A DNA stretch of 5,282 nt from Paracoccaceae bacterium (GTDB taxonomy: Bacteria > Pseudomonadota > Alphaproteobacteria > Rhodobacterales > Rhodobacteraceae), in NCBI GenBank assembly GCA_002682975.1, contig NYSJ01000032.1, positions 2,626-7,907 of the forward strand, in the 5' to 3' direction. The first letter of the stretch is position 1, and each line of letters begins with the position of its first letter. Below, one piece after another: positions 1-5,282 of this stretch. The notes under the pieces were generated by a model. It was not told the DNA's origin. It saw nothing but the letters and a program-made list of their open reading frames with translations, and searched no databases. A program made the position numbers and the translations under genes.

Positions 1-443
1 ACTAACTCATCGAGTGCAGCGCCTGTCAAATGGTGGTTCATAAAAGGGTCAGGTCTATGAATTAAAAGTAGGTCAATGTAGTCAGTACCCATTTCTGTCA
101 GTGAACTATCTACACTTGCATGAATATGCTCCCTTGAAGTATTATAGTGCTTTACTGTTGCGCCAGAGTGTCTTCCTGCATCAATTACAATGTCACATTT
201 TGTGATAATTTCAATTTTATTACGTAATGCTGGGTTTTTCTTCAGCGCTTTGCCAAGGACTGCCTCCGCAGTATATCCGCCATAAATATCTGCTTGATCA
301 AAAGTTGTTATTCCTTGATCCAGACATTTGTTTATTTTTGTTTCCACATGCGACTCTGATGTGTTGGGATCATCTGCTAATCGCCACATCCCATAAATTA
401 AACGACTAAATTCAAGATTTTCTGATAGTTTTACTCGTTCCAT
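1..443 (-). CDS. Aldo/keto reductase, YdhF-like (partial, C-terminus missing)
   Basis: This NAD(P)H-dependent oxidoreductase of the aldo/keto reductase superfamily (TIM barrel, cytosolic) reduces aldehydes or ketones to alcohols. The first 147 residues are present and the gene runs off the left edge; full-length relatives are about 300 residues. All four catalytic-tetrad positions are visible: Asp49 and Tyr54 in FDQADIYGGY, Lys82 in ITKC, and His129 in LLIHRPDP. The segments EFSRLIYGMWRL and YNTSREHI, together with IHRPDP, resemble E. coli YdhF as I remember it. The ATG at 443-441 overlaps the stop of the upstream monooxygenase by one base (TAATG), and a GGAG ribosome-binding site lies inside that gene's last codons. 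The two are therefore probably co-transcribed and translationally coupled. Inference: it reduces the aldehyde made by the monooxygenase. The family call is firm; the substrate is unknown. Confidence 0.93.
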   Translation of the reverse strand, partial: MERVKLSENLEFSRLIYGMWRLADDPNTSESHVETKINKCLDQGITTFDQADIYGGYTAEAVLGKALKKNPALRNKIEIITKCDIVIDAGRHSGATVKHYNTSREHIHASVDSSLTEMGTDYIDLLLIHRPDPFMNHHLTGAALDEL

Positions 444-1597
444 TATACTCTTTCTCCTATACCGAGGGGTGTTTTGGGTGGTGTACTAGGTACTCTCCCG
501 TATACGTGTGGTAAGGAGCAGGTGTCCATATCAGGCATAACGAGTTTTCCAAAGTACTTAGCTTCATCTATGTGAGGATAACCCGATAGTATGAATGCCC
601 TGATACCCATTTTTTTATAGCTCTCCATCTTTGAAAGAACTTGATCTGCTGAGCCAACTATTGCAGCGCCACAACCGGATCTTGCCCTGCCTACGCCGGT
701 CCAAAGGTTATTTTCGACATAACCATATTTATCTGCTAGCTGCCTATTTTTTGTTTGATGAGCAACGCCTAGTGACGTAGAGTCCAATGCTCGATCGCGA
801 ATAACCTTGCCATATTCATCATCTAGTTTTGAGACAATAAAATCTGCATATTCTCTTGCCTCTATTTCAGTCTTTCGGACTATCATGTGAACTCGCAATC
901 CATAGTCCAAGGTACGGTTGTATTTTTTTGCTACAGTATGAACCGCCTGCATTCGGCTTTTGAGTTCTTCAATTTTTTCAGGCCACATCAGGTACACGTC
1001 GCAATGCTGACCACATAATTCTAAAGCATCTGGAGAATATCCGCCAAAGTAGAGTAAAGGCCCTCCTTTCTGATACGGTTTTACTGGATCTGTACTCAGT
1101 CCTTTAAAACTATAAATTTCGCCTTCGAAATTTATCTCTTCCTGTGTCCATGCTTGTTTTAGTATTTCTACTACTTCTCGCGACCTTTGGTAACGATATG
1201 GGCTGGGTTCCTTTTGACCTGGAAAGTCTGAGCTGATGATATTTACAGTAAGCCTACCTTCAAGCATGTGGTCAAGCGTAGATAGCGTTCTGCCAAGCAT
1301 AATTGGCTGCATTTCCCCACACCTTACTGCGGCAAGAAAATTGATATTTTCTGTTATTGGCGTACAGCCTGCTACAAATGAAAGTGTATCCTGGCCTACT
1401 TGGTAAGAGGACGGGCACAGAATATTCCTAAATCCCTGCGCTTCAGCTGTTTTAACGATATTTGAGCAGTGTTCCCAGCTTGATCTTAGGTCTCCATCGG
1501 GAACGCCTAGAAACTGATAATCATCTGAGCACAAGGCAGAGAACCAAGCAACTTCACTTGATTTGATAGCTTCTGAAGTAATCGGAACAACGCTCAT
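443..1597 (-). CDS. SsuD-like FMNH2-dependent alkanesulfonate-type monooxygenase (LLM class)
   Basis: This is a 384-residue flavin-dependent monooxygenase of the bacterial luciferase-like family, closest in motifs to alkanesulfonate monooxygenase SsuD. SsuD uses FMNH2 from a partner flavin reductase and O2 to cleave the C-S bond of sulfonates, giving sulfite and an aldehyde. Residues important in SsuD align at a constant +9 offset: Arg235 and His237 in GLRVH (Arg226, His228), Arg306 in RARSGCG (Arg297), and Tyr340 in LSGYPH (Tyr331). Other matches are PLLYFGGYS (180-188), NLWTGVG (297-303) and AAIVGSADQV (311-320). The SsuD Cys54 position appears to be Val67 here, so Cys is not kept. The ATG is preceded by AGAGG about five bases upstream. 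It heads a two-gene unit with the aldo/keto reductase. Its N-terminal segment around WFSALCSDDYQFLG recalls sulfoquinovose monooxygenases (SmoC type), but that is from memory. Other sulfonate, sulfone or non-sulfur substrates remain possible. Confidence 0.9.
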   Translation of the reverse strand: MSVVPITSEAIKSSEVAWFSALCSDDYQFLGVPDGDLRSSWEHCSNIVKTAEAQGFRNILCPSSYQVGQDTLSFVAGCTPITENINFLAAVRCGEMQPIMLGRTLSTLDHMLEGRLTVNIISSDFPGQKEPSPYRYQRSREVVEILKQAWTQEEINFEGEIYSFKGLSTDPVKPYQKGGPLLYFGGYSPDALELCGQHCDVYLMWPEKIEELKSRMQAVHTVAKKYNRTLDYGLRVHMIVRKTEIEAREYADFIVSKLDDEYGKVIRDRALDSTSLGVAHQTKNRQLADKYGYVENNLWTGVGRARSGCGAAIVGSADQVLSKMESYKKMGIRAFILSGYPHIDEAKYFGKLVMPDMDTCSLPHVYGRVPSTPPKTPLGIGERV

Positions 1598-1700
1598 ATA
1601 TACCTCTAAATATTATTTGCTTTCCATTTGCTAGCATTAGAAAAAGAGTATATCAATAGTATATCAATCTTATGTGAACTGAATTTGAAAGATAATTAAA
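1598..1700. promoter_or_regulatory. Divergent promoter/operator region with 11-bp tandem repeat
   Basis: This 103-bp AT-rich spacer separates the divergently transcribed monooxygenase and GntR genes, so it must hold promoters for both arms. It contains a perfect tandem repeat (1647-1668) and an 8-bp palindrome, TGCTAGCA, at 1629-1636. A possible plus-strand promoter is TTGCTA at 1628-1633, a 17-bp gap, then TATCAA at 1651-1656, each four of six matches to sigma-70 consensus. On the minus strand each repeat copy reads TATACT, a good -10 hexamer, but without a matching -35. The likely controller is the adjacent GntR protein, by analogy with other divergently placed GntR regulators. Exact promoters are uncertain. 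Confidence 0.6.
1647..1668. repeat. Two tandem copies of AGTATATCAAT, candidate GntR operator
   Basis: Two identical 11-base units, AGTATATCAAT, lie head to tail at 1647-1657 and 1658-1668. The period is close to one helical turn, so both copies face the same side of the DNA. The GTATATC core resembles half of the GT-N-TA-N-AC type operators described for HutC-subfamily GntR proteins. A related GTATATA lies on the minus strand at 1603-1597, over the monooxygenase start. The repeat overlaps a possible -10 element of the regulator gene, a suitable place for autoregulation. The binding role is inferred. Confidence 0.5.
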
Positions 1701-2417
1701 TTGACTGGACGAAATCTAAATAACTGTCCAAGTCCTTTACCCCGGTATGTACAAATTTCGGAGTTCCTAGCTCGTGAAATTGCATCTGGTCGCCTTATAT
1801 CGGGGACGCGTTTAATTCCGGAACGCCAAATGGCTGAAGATCTGAACACATCTGTTGGAACATTGAGAAAAGCTTTAAGACGTCTTGAAGAGTTGGGGCT
1901 TTTGGACCGAATTCATGGATCGGGTAATTACGTTAAACAAAATAATGTGGATGGCAGTGTTTATGCTATGTTTAGATTAGAACTTATTGGGGGAGGCGGA
2001 TTGCCTAGAGCAGATATTTTGGATATCACTCTGAAGAATAAGCCGAAAAATTTAATCCCTTTTGGAATCTCTGACAAAGCTACTCGCATTAGACGTTTGC
2101 GATATTTAAACGATACCGTCATTGCACTTGAAGAAATTTGGCTGGACAAGAGTGTAGGAGATCTTCGGGAAGAAAATCTATCTGACTCACTGTATAAATA
2201 CTATGGTGAGTATTTAGGTTTGTGGATTTCAAAGGTAGAAGATTTTGTATCTGTGGGAAACGTTCCCAAATGGTCGCCAGCTTCTTTTCCGTTAAATGAG
2301 GGTGCTGTAACAGGATTTGTTGAAAGACTTGGTTGGGGTCAATTTAAATATCCAGTAGAATTTTCTCGAACCTGGTTCGATACTGCGCGTTCAAGGTATG
2401 TGCAACGATTAAAGTGA
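1701..2417 (+). CDS. GntR family transcriptional regulator, HutC/UTRA type
   Basis: This 238-residue cytosolic DNA-binding regulator has an N-terminal GntR winged helix-turn-helix at about residues 13-79, with PRYVQISEFLAREIASGRL, the recognition region TSVGTLRKALRRLEELGLL, and the wing IHGSGNYV. Residues about 88-233 form a UTRA ligand-binding domain, recognised by ALEEIWLD in mid-domain and the ending EFSRTWFDTARSRYV. Such regulators usually release DNA on binding a small sugar-like or metabolite effector. The start is TTG: an in-frame TGA at 1686-1688 excludes a longer form, and the first in-frame ATG would remove part of the DNA-binding domain. Its ribosome-binding site is weak (GAAAG, nine bases upstream). 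It is divergent from the monooxygenase unit and 10 bp upstream of the oxidoreductase, so it probably controls both arms. The effector is unknown. Confidence 0.92.
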   Translation: MTGRNLNNCPSPLPRYVQISEFLAREIASGRLISGTRLIPERQMAEDLNTSVGTLRKALRRLEELGLLDRIHGSGNYVKQNNVDGSVYAMFRLELIGGGGLPRADILDITLKNKPKNLIPFGISDKATRIRRLRYLNDTVIALEEIWLDKSVGDLREENLSDSLYKYYGEYLGLWISKVEDFVSVGNVPKWSPASFPLNEGAVTGFVERLGWGQFKYPVEFSRTWFDTARSRYVQRLK

Positions 2418-2427
2418 AAGATACGTT

Positions 2428-3516
2428 ATGGTAAACTATGGAATTATCGGATGCGGCATGATGGGGCACGAGCATCTTAATAACATTAAATTGCTAGATG
2501 GCACAAATATTTCGGTAATATTTGAACCCAATGCCGATATGGCAAAGTCAGCCTTAAAAGTAGCACCGGAAGCGGTTTTAGCAGATAATTTAGAACAGTT
2601 ATTGGTATTTTCAGGTCTTGATTGTCTTGTAATTGCAAGTCCAAATCATTGTCATTTATCTCAACTTCAGCAAATTTCAAAAACGCAGAACCTTCCCATT
2701 TTGGTTGCAAAGCCTTTATTTACAGCTGTTGAGGATAGAGAACTAGTTTTGGATTTTGCACGAAGTTACAACTCTCATGTTTGGGTGGCCATGGAGTACA
2801 GATATATGCCTCCAATTTCATCATTCATAGAGCAGGTTGACACGGTAACAGGTGGTATCAAAATGTTGACTATTCGAGAGCACCGGTTTCCATTTCTTCG
2901 TAAAATTGGAGACTGGAATAGATTCAACGTTAATTCAGGTGGGACCTTTGTTGAGAAATGCTGTCACTTCTTTGATCTTATGCGTTTGATTGTGAACTCG
3001 GAACCAAAAAGGATCATGGCAAGTGCTGGTCAGGATGTAAATCATTTAGATGAAGTTTACGATGGGAAAGAATCAGATATCCTTGATAACGGATATGTCA
3101 TAGTTGATTTCGAGAACGGAACGAGAGCCATGTTGGAGCTTTGCATGTTTGCCGAAGGGTCGAAGTACCAAGAGGAAATAATCGCCACGGGACCTGAGGG
3201 GAAACTAGAGGCAAAAATACCGGGTCCAGCAAGATTTTGGTCCAAAAAATTAGGAGACCCACCGGTTCCGTTACTAATAAAAAGCCCGCGTCACCCAATT
3301 GGCCCTCAAGTTACCGAGATTACCGTTGATCCGATTTTGCTTAAGGCTGGCGACCATAATGGATCTACCTACTATCAACACAAAGGGTTTCTTGAGCTCG
3401 TTAGAGGAGAGCGAGAAGGCCCAGATGTCACCCTGGAAGATGGCTATAAATCTGTTGTAATGGGTATGGCAGCTCAGGAAAGTGCTAGAGAGGGTCGTGC
3501 CGTTGAGTTTGACTAA
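2428..3516 (+). CDS. Gfo/Idh/MocA family NAD(P)-dependent oxidoreductase
   Basis: This 362-residue cytosolic oxidoreductase has an N-terminal Rossmann domain with the nucleotide-binding motif G8-C-G-M-M-G13, and an alpha/beta C-terminal domain from about residue 125. Family members oxidise or reduce sugars, inositols and related polyols; a few lineages are NAD-dependent glycosidases. Lys95 in VAKPL matches the catalytic lysine of the usual EKP motif. The usual D-x-x-x-H pair (Asp172/His176 in B. subtilis inositol dehydrogenase) appears as Glu176-x-x-x-His180 in GGTFVEKCCHFFDLMR, so the acid is Glu, with two cysteines between it and the histidine. Further marked segments are YRYMPPI (124-130), REHRFPFL (150-157) and GQDVNHLDEVYDG (201-213). 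The gene starts 10 bp after the GntR gene and is probably in the same transcript. The substrate is unknown; a sugar or sulfosugar (glycoside) fits the neighbourhood. Confidence 0.92.
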   Translation: MVNYGIIGCGMMGHEHLNNIKLLDGTNISVIFEPNADMAKSALKVAPEAVLADNLEQLLVFSGLDCLVIASPNHCHLSQLQQISKTQNLPILVAKPLFTAVEDRELVLDFARSYNSHVWVAMEYRYMPPISSFIEQVDTVTGGIKMLTIREHRFPFLRKIGDWNRFNVNSGGTFVEKCCHFFDLMRLIVNSEPKRIMASAGQDVNHLDEVYDGKESDILDNGYVIVDFENGTRAMLELCMFAEGSKYQEEIIATGPEGKLEAKIPGPARFWSKKLGDPPVPLLIKSPRHPIGPQVTEITVDPILLKAGDHNGSTYYQHKGFLELVRGEREGPDVTLEDGYKSVVMGMAAQESAREGRAVEFD

Positions 3517-3533
3517 GTTAACTGCACATTGGC

Positions 3534-4604
3534 TTAAACTGTAGCAGCAGCCTGGCACATCACTCTAAGTTTTTCTTCCGCCGTGTTTGGTGGTAGCAAG
3601 CCCAATCCGCAGTCTGGTGCAACTATCAACCGTTCCCTGTCTATATGATTTAGTGCCAGTTTAAGTCGGTTGACTACTTCGTCTAATGTTTCCGTTCTAC
3701 TTGAGGCAATCGCAATGCTTCCAAAAATCACACTCTTATTTGGGAGTTTCTCAAGCAGCTCAAGGTTGTTACAACAATGTTTATCTTCTATAGAAATTTG
3801 ATCAAAGTCAGCCTCATTTATCATTGCACTTAAGTCATTATAGCTTTGAGGGTCGGCTTTTTTATAGTGCAAATCATCCAAATGATCAGGATATCCACAA
3901 CACATGTGAACAATGCGACTAACGGATTTAGGAACTTTATGAAAACACCTATCAATTCCTTCAAATCCAAAAGATAAAGCGTCATTTACCTGCCGGGCAA
4001 AAAGTGGTTCATCTACCTGTATGTGCTTACATCCGGACTCTACAAGCGCCAAAATTTCTTTATTAATTGTGTCGGCTAAAATTCTGTTAAGACGTGGTCG
4101 GTCATCATAAAAACAATCTGCTGTGGTATCCATAATTGTTAACGGACCAGGCAAAGTGAACTTTATAGGCCTGGAAGATAACGCTTGTGCTGCTTTAAAG
4201 TCTTTGACGGAGTAGACCTGTTCCTGGAGTTCAATCTTGCTTCTAACGGCTGGAAGATCTGTTTCATATGCGCCATCCCTCAATACGCGATGTTCGAGGT
4301 TTTCGAAATCAAAGCCGGCCAAATTTCTACAGTGATAATGAATGTAGTTTTCCCTTCTAACTTCGCCATCTGTTGGAATATCGATACCCGCGCGTATTTG
4401 AATTTCGATAACTTCTTTTGCAGCTCTAACAAATAACTCTTCGTTTTTATCTTTATTTTTGGAAAGATCGGCTTGGTAATTTTTGGTGGTCTCTGCACTA
4501 TTCATTCCACCTGTTTTGCGGGCAATATCAAACCAGTCGCTGATAGGAGTATAATTTGGTTTGGGAAATGCACCAATTGTTGTTGTAGTTAGAGGTTTTT
4601 TCAT
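3534..4604 (-). CDS. Stand-alone MetE catalytic-domain protein (cobalamin-independent methionine synthase family)
   Basis: This 356-residue protein corresponds to the C-terminal catalytic barrel of MetE only; full MetE is about 750 residues with an N-terminal half missing here. MetE transfers a methyl group to the zinc-bound thiol of homocysteine. All four zinc ligands can be placed: His233 and Cys235 in VHMCCGYP, Glu273 in ISIED, and Cys332 in APDCGLG. Other family segments are TTTIGAFP (7-14), DGEVRRENY (79-87), LPGPLTI (151-157) and QVDEPLFAR (196-204). After the last zinc cysteine it reads DCGLGLLP rather than the DCGLKTR of canonical MetE, so the methyl donor may differ. ATG 4604 has no clear Shine-Dalgarno. 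It converges with the oxidoreductase, with 17 bp between stops and no visible terminator. It could be a core methionine synthase (MesD-like) or a methyl/alkyl transferase acting on another thiol. Confidence 0.87.
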   Translation of the reverse strand: MKKPLTTTTIGAFPKPNYTPISDWFDIARKTGGMNSAETTKNYQADLSKNKDKNEELFVRAAKEVIEIQIRAGIDIPTDGEVRRENYIHYHCRNLAGFDFENLEHRVLRDGAYETDLPAVRSKIELQEQVYSVKDFKAAQALSSRPIKFTLPGPLTIMDTTADCFYDDRPRLNRILADTINKEILALVESGCKHIQVDEPLFARQVNDALSFGFEGIDRCFHKVPKSVSRIVHMCCGYPDHLDDLHYKKADPQSYNDLSAMINEADFDQISIEDKHCCNNLELLEKLPNKSVIFGSIAIASSRTETLDEVVNRLKLALNHIDRERLIVAPDCGLGLLPPNTAEEKLRVMCQAAATV

Positions 4605-4760
4605 TTTAATGCCATGCAGTTTTTAGATAACTCATAGCGAAATTTGAAAACAAAGCTACCTTTATATCTTCGCTAAAAAGAAGATTTTCATTGATTTTTA
4701 TATTTATTAGTAACAAGCTTCGTTGGGATTACTCTATTAACTAAACCTGGAGGTAAATTT
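4605..4760. promoter_or_regulatory. Divergent intergenic region between MetE-like gene and solute-binding protein gene
   Basis: This 156-bp AT-rich spacer must carry promoters for the MetE-like gene (leftward) and the solute-binding protein gene (rightward). No convincing -35/-10 pair stands out. A 7-bp inverted repeat, TAGCGAA at 4635-4641 and TTCGCTA at 4669-4675, is separated by 27 bases; it could be a loose hairpin or an operator but may be chance. A strong ribosome-binding site, GGAGGT at 4749-4754, sits six bases before the ATG at 4761. The 11-bp repeat of the other divergent region is not found here, so there is no sign that the same regulator acts. Confidence 0.45.
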
Positions 4761-5087
4761 ATGACTAAAAGTAAAAACTCTTCGCCATCCACAGGGATGG
4801 CCGCCAAGGAGTTCAACCGTAGAACGCTTATAAAGCGAGGCGCCGCCCTCGCCGCATTTGCACCAGTTGCTCCAATGTTCGTAAAGAATGCTTTTGCTGC
4901 TACCAGTGGTGAGGTAAATGTTTTAATGTGGGGTGAATATCTGCCGGACTCTGTGCTTGCAGACTTCAAATCAAAAACTGGTATCACAGTAAATCATACT
5001 AAGATTGGCGATAATGGAGAAATCATTGCTAAAATGAAAGCAGGCGGAGGCGCTGGCTTTTGCTGGTTGGGCACCGGAGGTGATTAA
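4761..5087 (+). CDS. PotD-like ABC transporter solute-binding protein with Tat signal (broken by contig junction)
   Basis: This is the N-terminal ~100 residues of a periplasmic extracellular solute-binding protein of the spermidine/putrescine (PotD/PotF) type; intact members are about 350 residues. Residues 19-26 (NRRTLIKR) form a twin-arginine motif followed by a hydrophobic stretch (27-41) and a likely cleavage site after AFA at 44-46. The mature part, with VNVLMWGEYLPDSVLADF and GITVNHTKIGDNGEIIAKMKAGG, matches the start of PotD-like proteins. The start is clear: GGAGGT six bases before the ATG. The bacterial reading appears real to about Phe100 (near 5060). The last eight residues and the TAA at 5085-5087 come from a different GC-rich sequence read out of frame, so this is not the natural end. 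Polyamines are the typical ligand, but this subfamily also binds other compounds; the ligand is unknown. Confidence 0.85.
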   Translation: MTKSKNSSPSTGMAAKEFNRRTLIKRGAALAAFAPVAPMFVKNAFAATSGEVNVLMWGEYLPDSVLADFKSKTGITVNHTKIGDNGEIIAKMKAGGGAGFCWLGTGGD

Positions 5088-5282
5088 CGGTCGCTTAGCG
5101 CAGCTCGGATTTATCGCGGCACTCGGGACCGAAGCGCTGAACCCTGGCGAAAAGCTGGCGGACCAATTCGTCGACAACTTCCCGCTCTTCGTGGCCTCGG
5201 TGCTCGGGGTCGTCGCGGCGTCTTTCGCGCCGGATGGGAACAAGACGGGCGAGGGGTACACCGCGGACCCGAAGTCCATCGA
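5041..5282 (+). CDS. Chlorophyll a/b-binding (ELIP/LHC-like) protein fragment, foreign to the rest of the window
   Basis: In the frame beginning at 5041, 80 codons are open to the right edge. The product holds the chlorophyll-binding helix signature APEVINGRLAQLGFIAALG (Glu13 and Arg18 being the usual ion-pair/chlorophyll-ligand positions, counted from 5041), then a second hydrophobic stretch FPLFVASVLGVVAASFAP at about 47-64 and a polar tail. This is typical of eukaryotic early-light-induced or LHC-like thylakoid proteins. Cyanobacterial high-light-inducible proteins end soon after the first helix. Of 60 codons at 5101-5280, 51 end in G or C, unlike the bacterial genes. The upstream end lies within the junction at about 5042-5061; an in-frame TGA at 5035-5037 lies in the bacterial part. 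Codon use suggests a GC-rich green alga such as a prasinophyte. The family call is good; origin is inferred. Confidence 0.75.
5042..5061. other. Probable chimeric junction between bacterial and algal sequence
   Basis: The bacterial solute-binding protein frame makes family-like sense up to GGGAGF (ending at 5060), while the antenna-protein frame makes sense from about 5044 or soon after. The two share the GC-rich stretch around 5044-5060 in different frames, as expected of a false join through a short shared sequence. Base composition changes from 42% GC (4921-4980) to 65% GC (5101-5280) across this point. The exact breakpoint cannot be set without the parent sequences. Confidence 0.7.

Noticed and set aside
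227..409. Plus-strand ORF of 60 codons
   Set aside because: It lies opposite the aldo/keto reductase, whose motifs are plain; the ORF product has no recognisable features.
3517..3533. Bidirectional terminator between the convergent genes
   Set aside because: The 17-bp gap holds only a GTTAAC palindrome and no stem-loop with a T-tract.
3274..3558. Minus-strand ORF of 94 codons overlapping the convergent gene ends
   Set aside because: It is antisense to the 3' part of the oxidoreductase gene, has no family features, and runs into the MetE-like gene's end in another frame.
4613..4615. Alternative ATG just upstream of the MetE-like gene
   Set aside because: It is out of frame and reaches a TGA after four codons, overlapping the real ATG.
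4635..4675. Inverted repeat TAGCGAA/TTCGCTA as a terminator or riboswitch
   Set aside because: Only seven pairs with a 27-base loop and no T-run of the right kind; it lies upstream of both flanking genes, where a terminator is not expected. It is kept only as a note in the intergenic entry.
4688..4987. Minus-strand ORF of 99 codons opposite the solute-binding protein start
   Set aside because: The plus strand has a strong ribosome-binding site, a Tat signal and PotD-like sequence; the minus product has none.
5085..5087. TAA as the natural stop of the solute-binding protein
   Set aside because: The protein would be about a third of family length, and the stop falls in GC-rich sequence that codes for a different protein in another frame.
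4971..5279. Minus-strand ORF of 102 codons
   Set aside because: It crosses the proposed junction and is a shadow of the GC-rich antenna-protein frame; the plus frame has the clear chlorophyll-binding motif.
1..5282. tRNA, rRNA, CRISPR array, insertion sequence or phage genes
   Set aside because: I saw no cloverleaf, spaced repeats, transposase motifs or terminal inverted repeats; nearly all sequence is explained by the listed genes.

Overview
The window is mostly bacterial DNA with an AT-rich base composition (42% GC in the 60 bases I counted, 4921-4980). It carries compact, closely spaced catabolic genes and a periplasmic-binding-protein gene with a twin-arginine signal. This fits a free-living marine-type proteobacterium, perhaps an alphaproteobacterium, but no marker gene fixes the taxon. 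The last ~220 bases are different: 65% GC over 5101-5280, 85% G/C at third codon positions in the open frame, and a chlorophyll-binding antenna-type protein. That points to a chimeric contig end, probably from a GC-rich green picoalga in the same metagenome.

Layout. (1) Minus strand, 1597 down to 1: an SsuD-like FMNH2-dependent monooxygenase of the luciferase family, overlapped by one base (TAATG) by an aldo/keto reductase that runs off the left edge. (2) 1598-1700: a 103-bp divergent promoter region holding a perfect 11-bp tandem repeat. (3) Plus strand, 1701-3516: a GntR/UTRA regulator starting at TTG, then a Gfo/Idh/MocA-type NAD(P)-dependent oxidoreductase 10 bp downstream. (4) Minus strand, 4604-3534: a stand-alone MetE catalytic-domain protein, convergent with the oxidoreductase. 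(5) 4605-4760: a second divergent intergenic region. (6) Plus strand from 4761: the start of a PotD-like solute-binding protein, cut off near 5060 by the foreign sequence.

How the genes may work together (inference). An SsuD-type monooxygenase cleaves C-S bonds, releasing sulfite and an aldehyde. A coupled aldo/keto reductase could reduce that aldehyde, the logic of the known oxidative (sulfo-SMO) route for sulfoquinovose. The Gfo/Idh/MocA enzyme could act on a sugar or glycoside substrate, and the GntR/UTRA protein could sense a ligand and control both divergent arms. The substrate cannot be proved from this window: no sulfoquinovosidase of the GH31 type, flavin reductase, sulfite exporter or complete transporter is visible.
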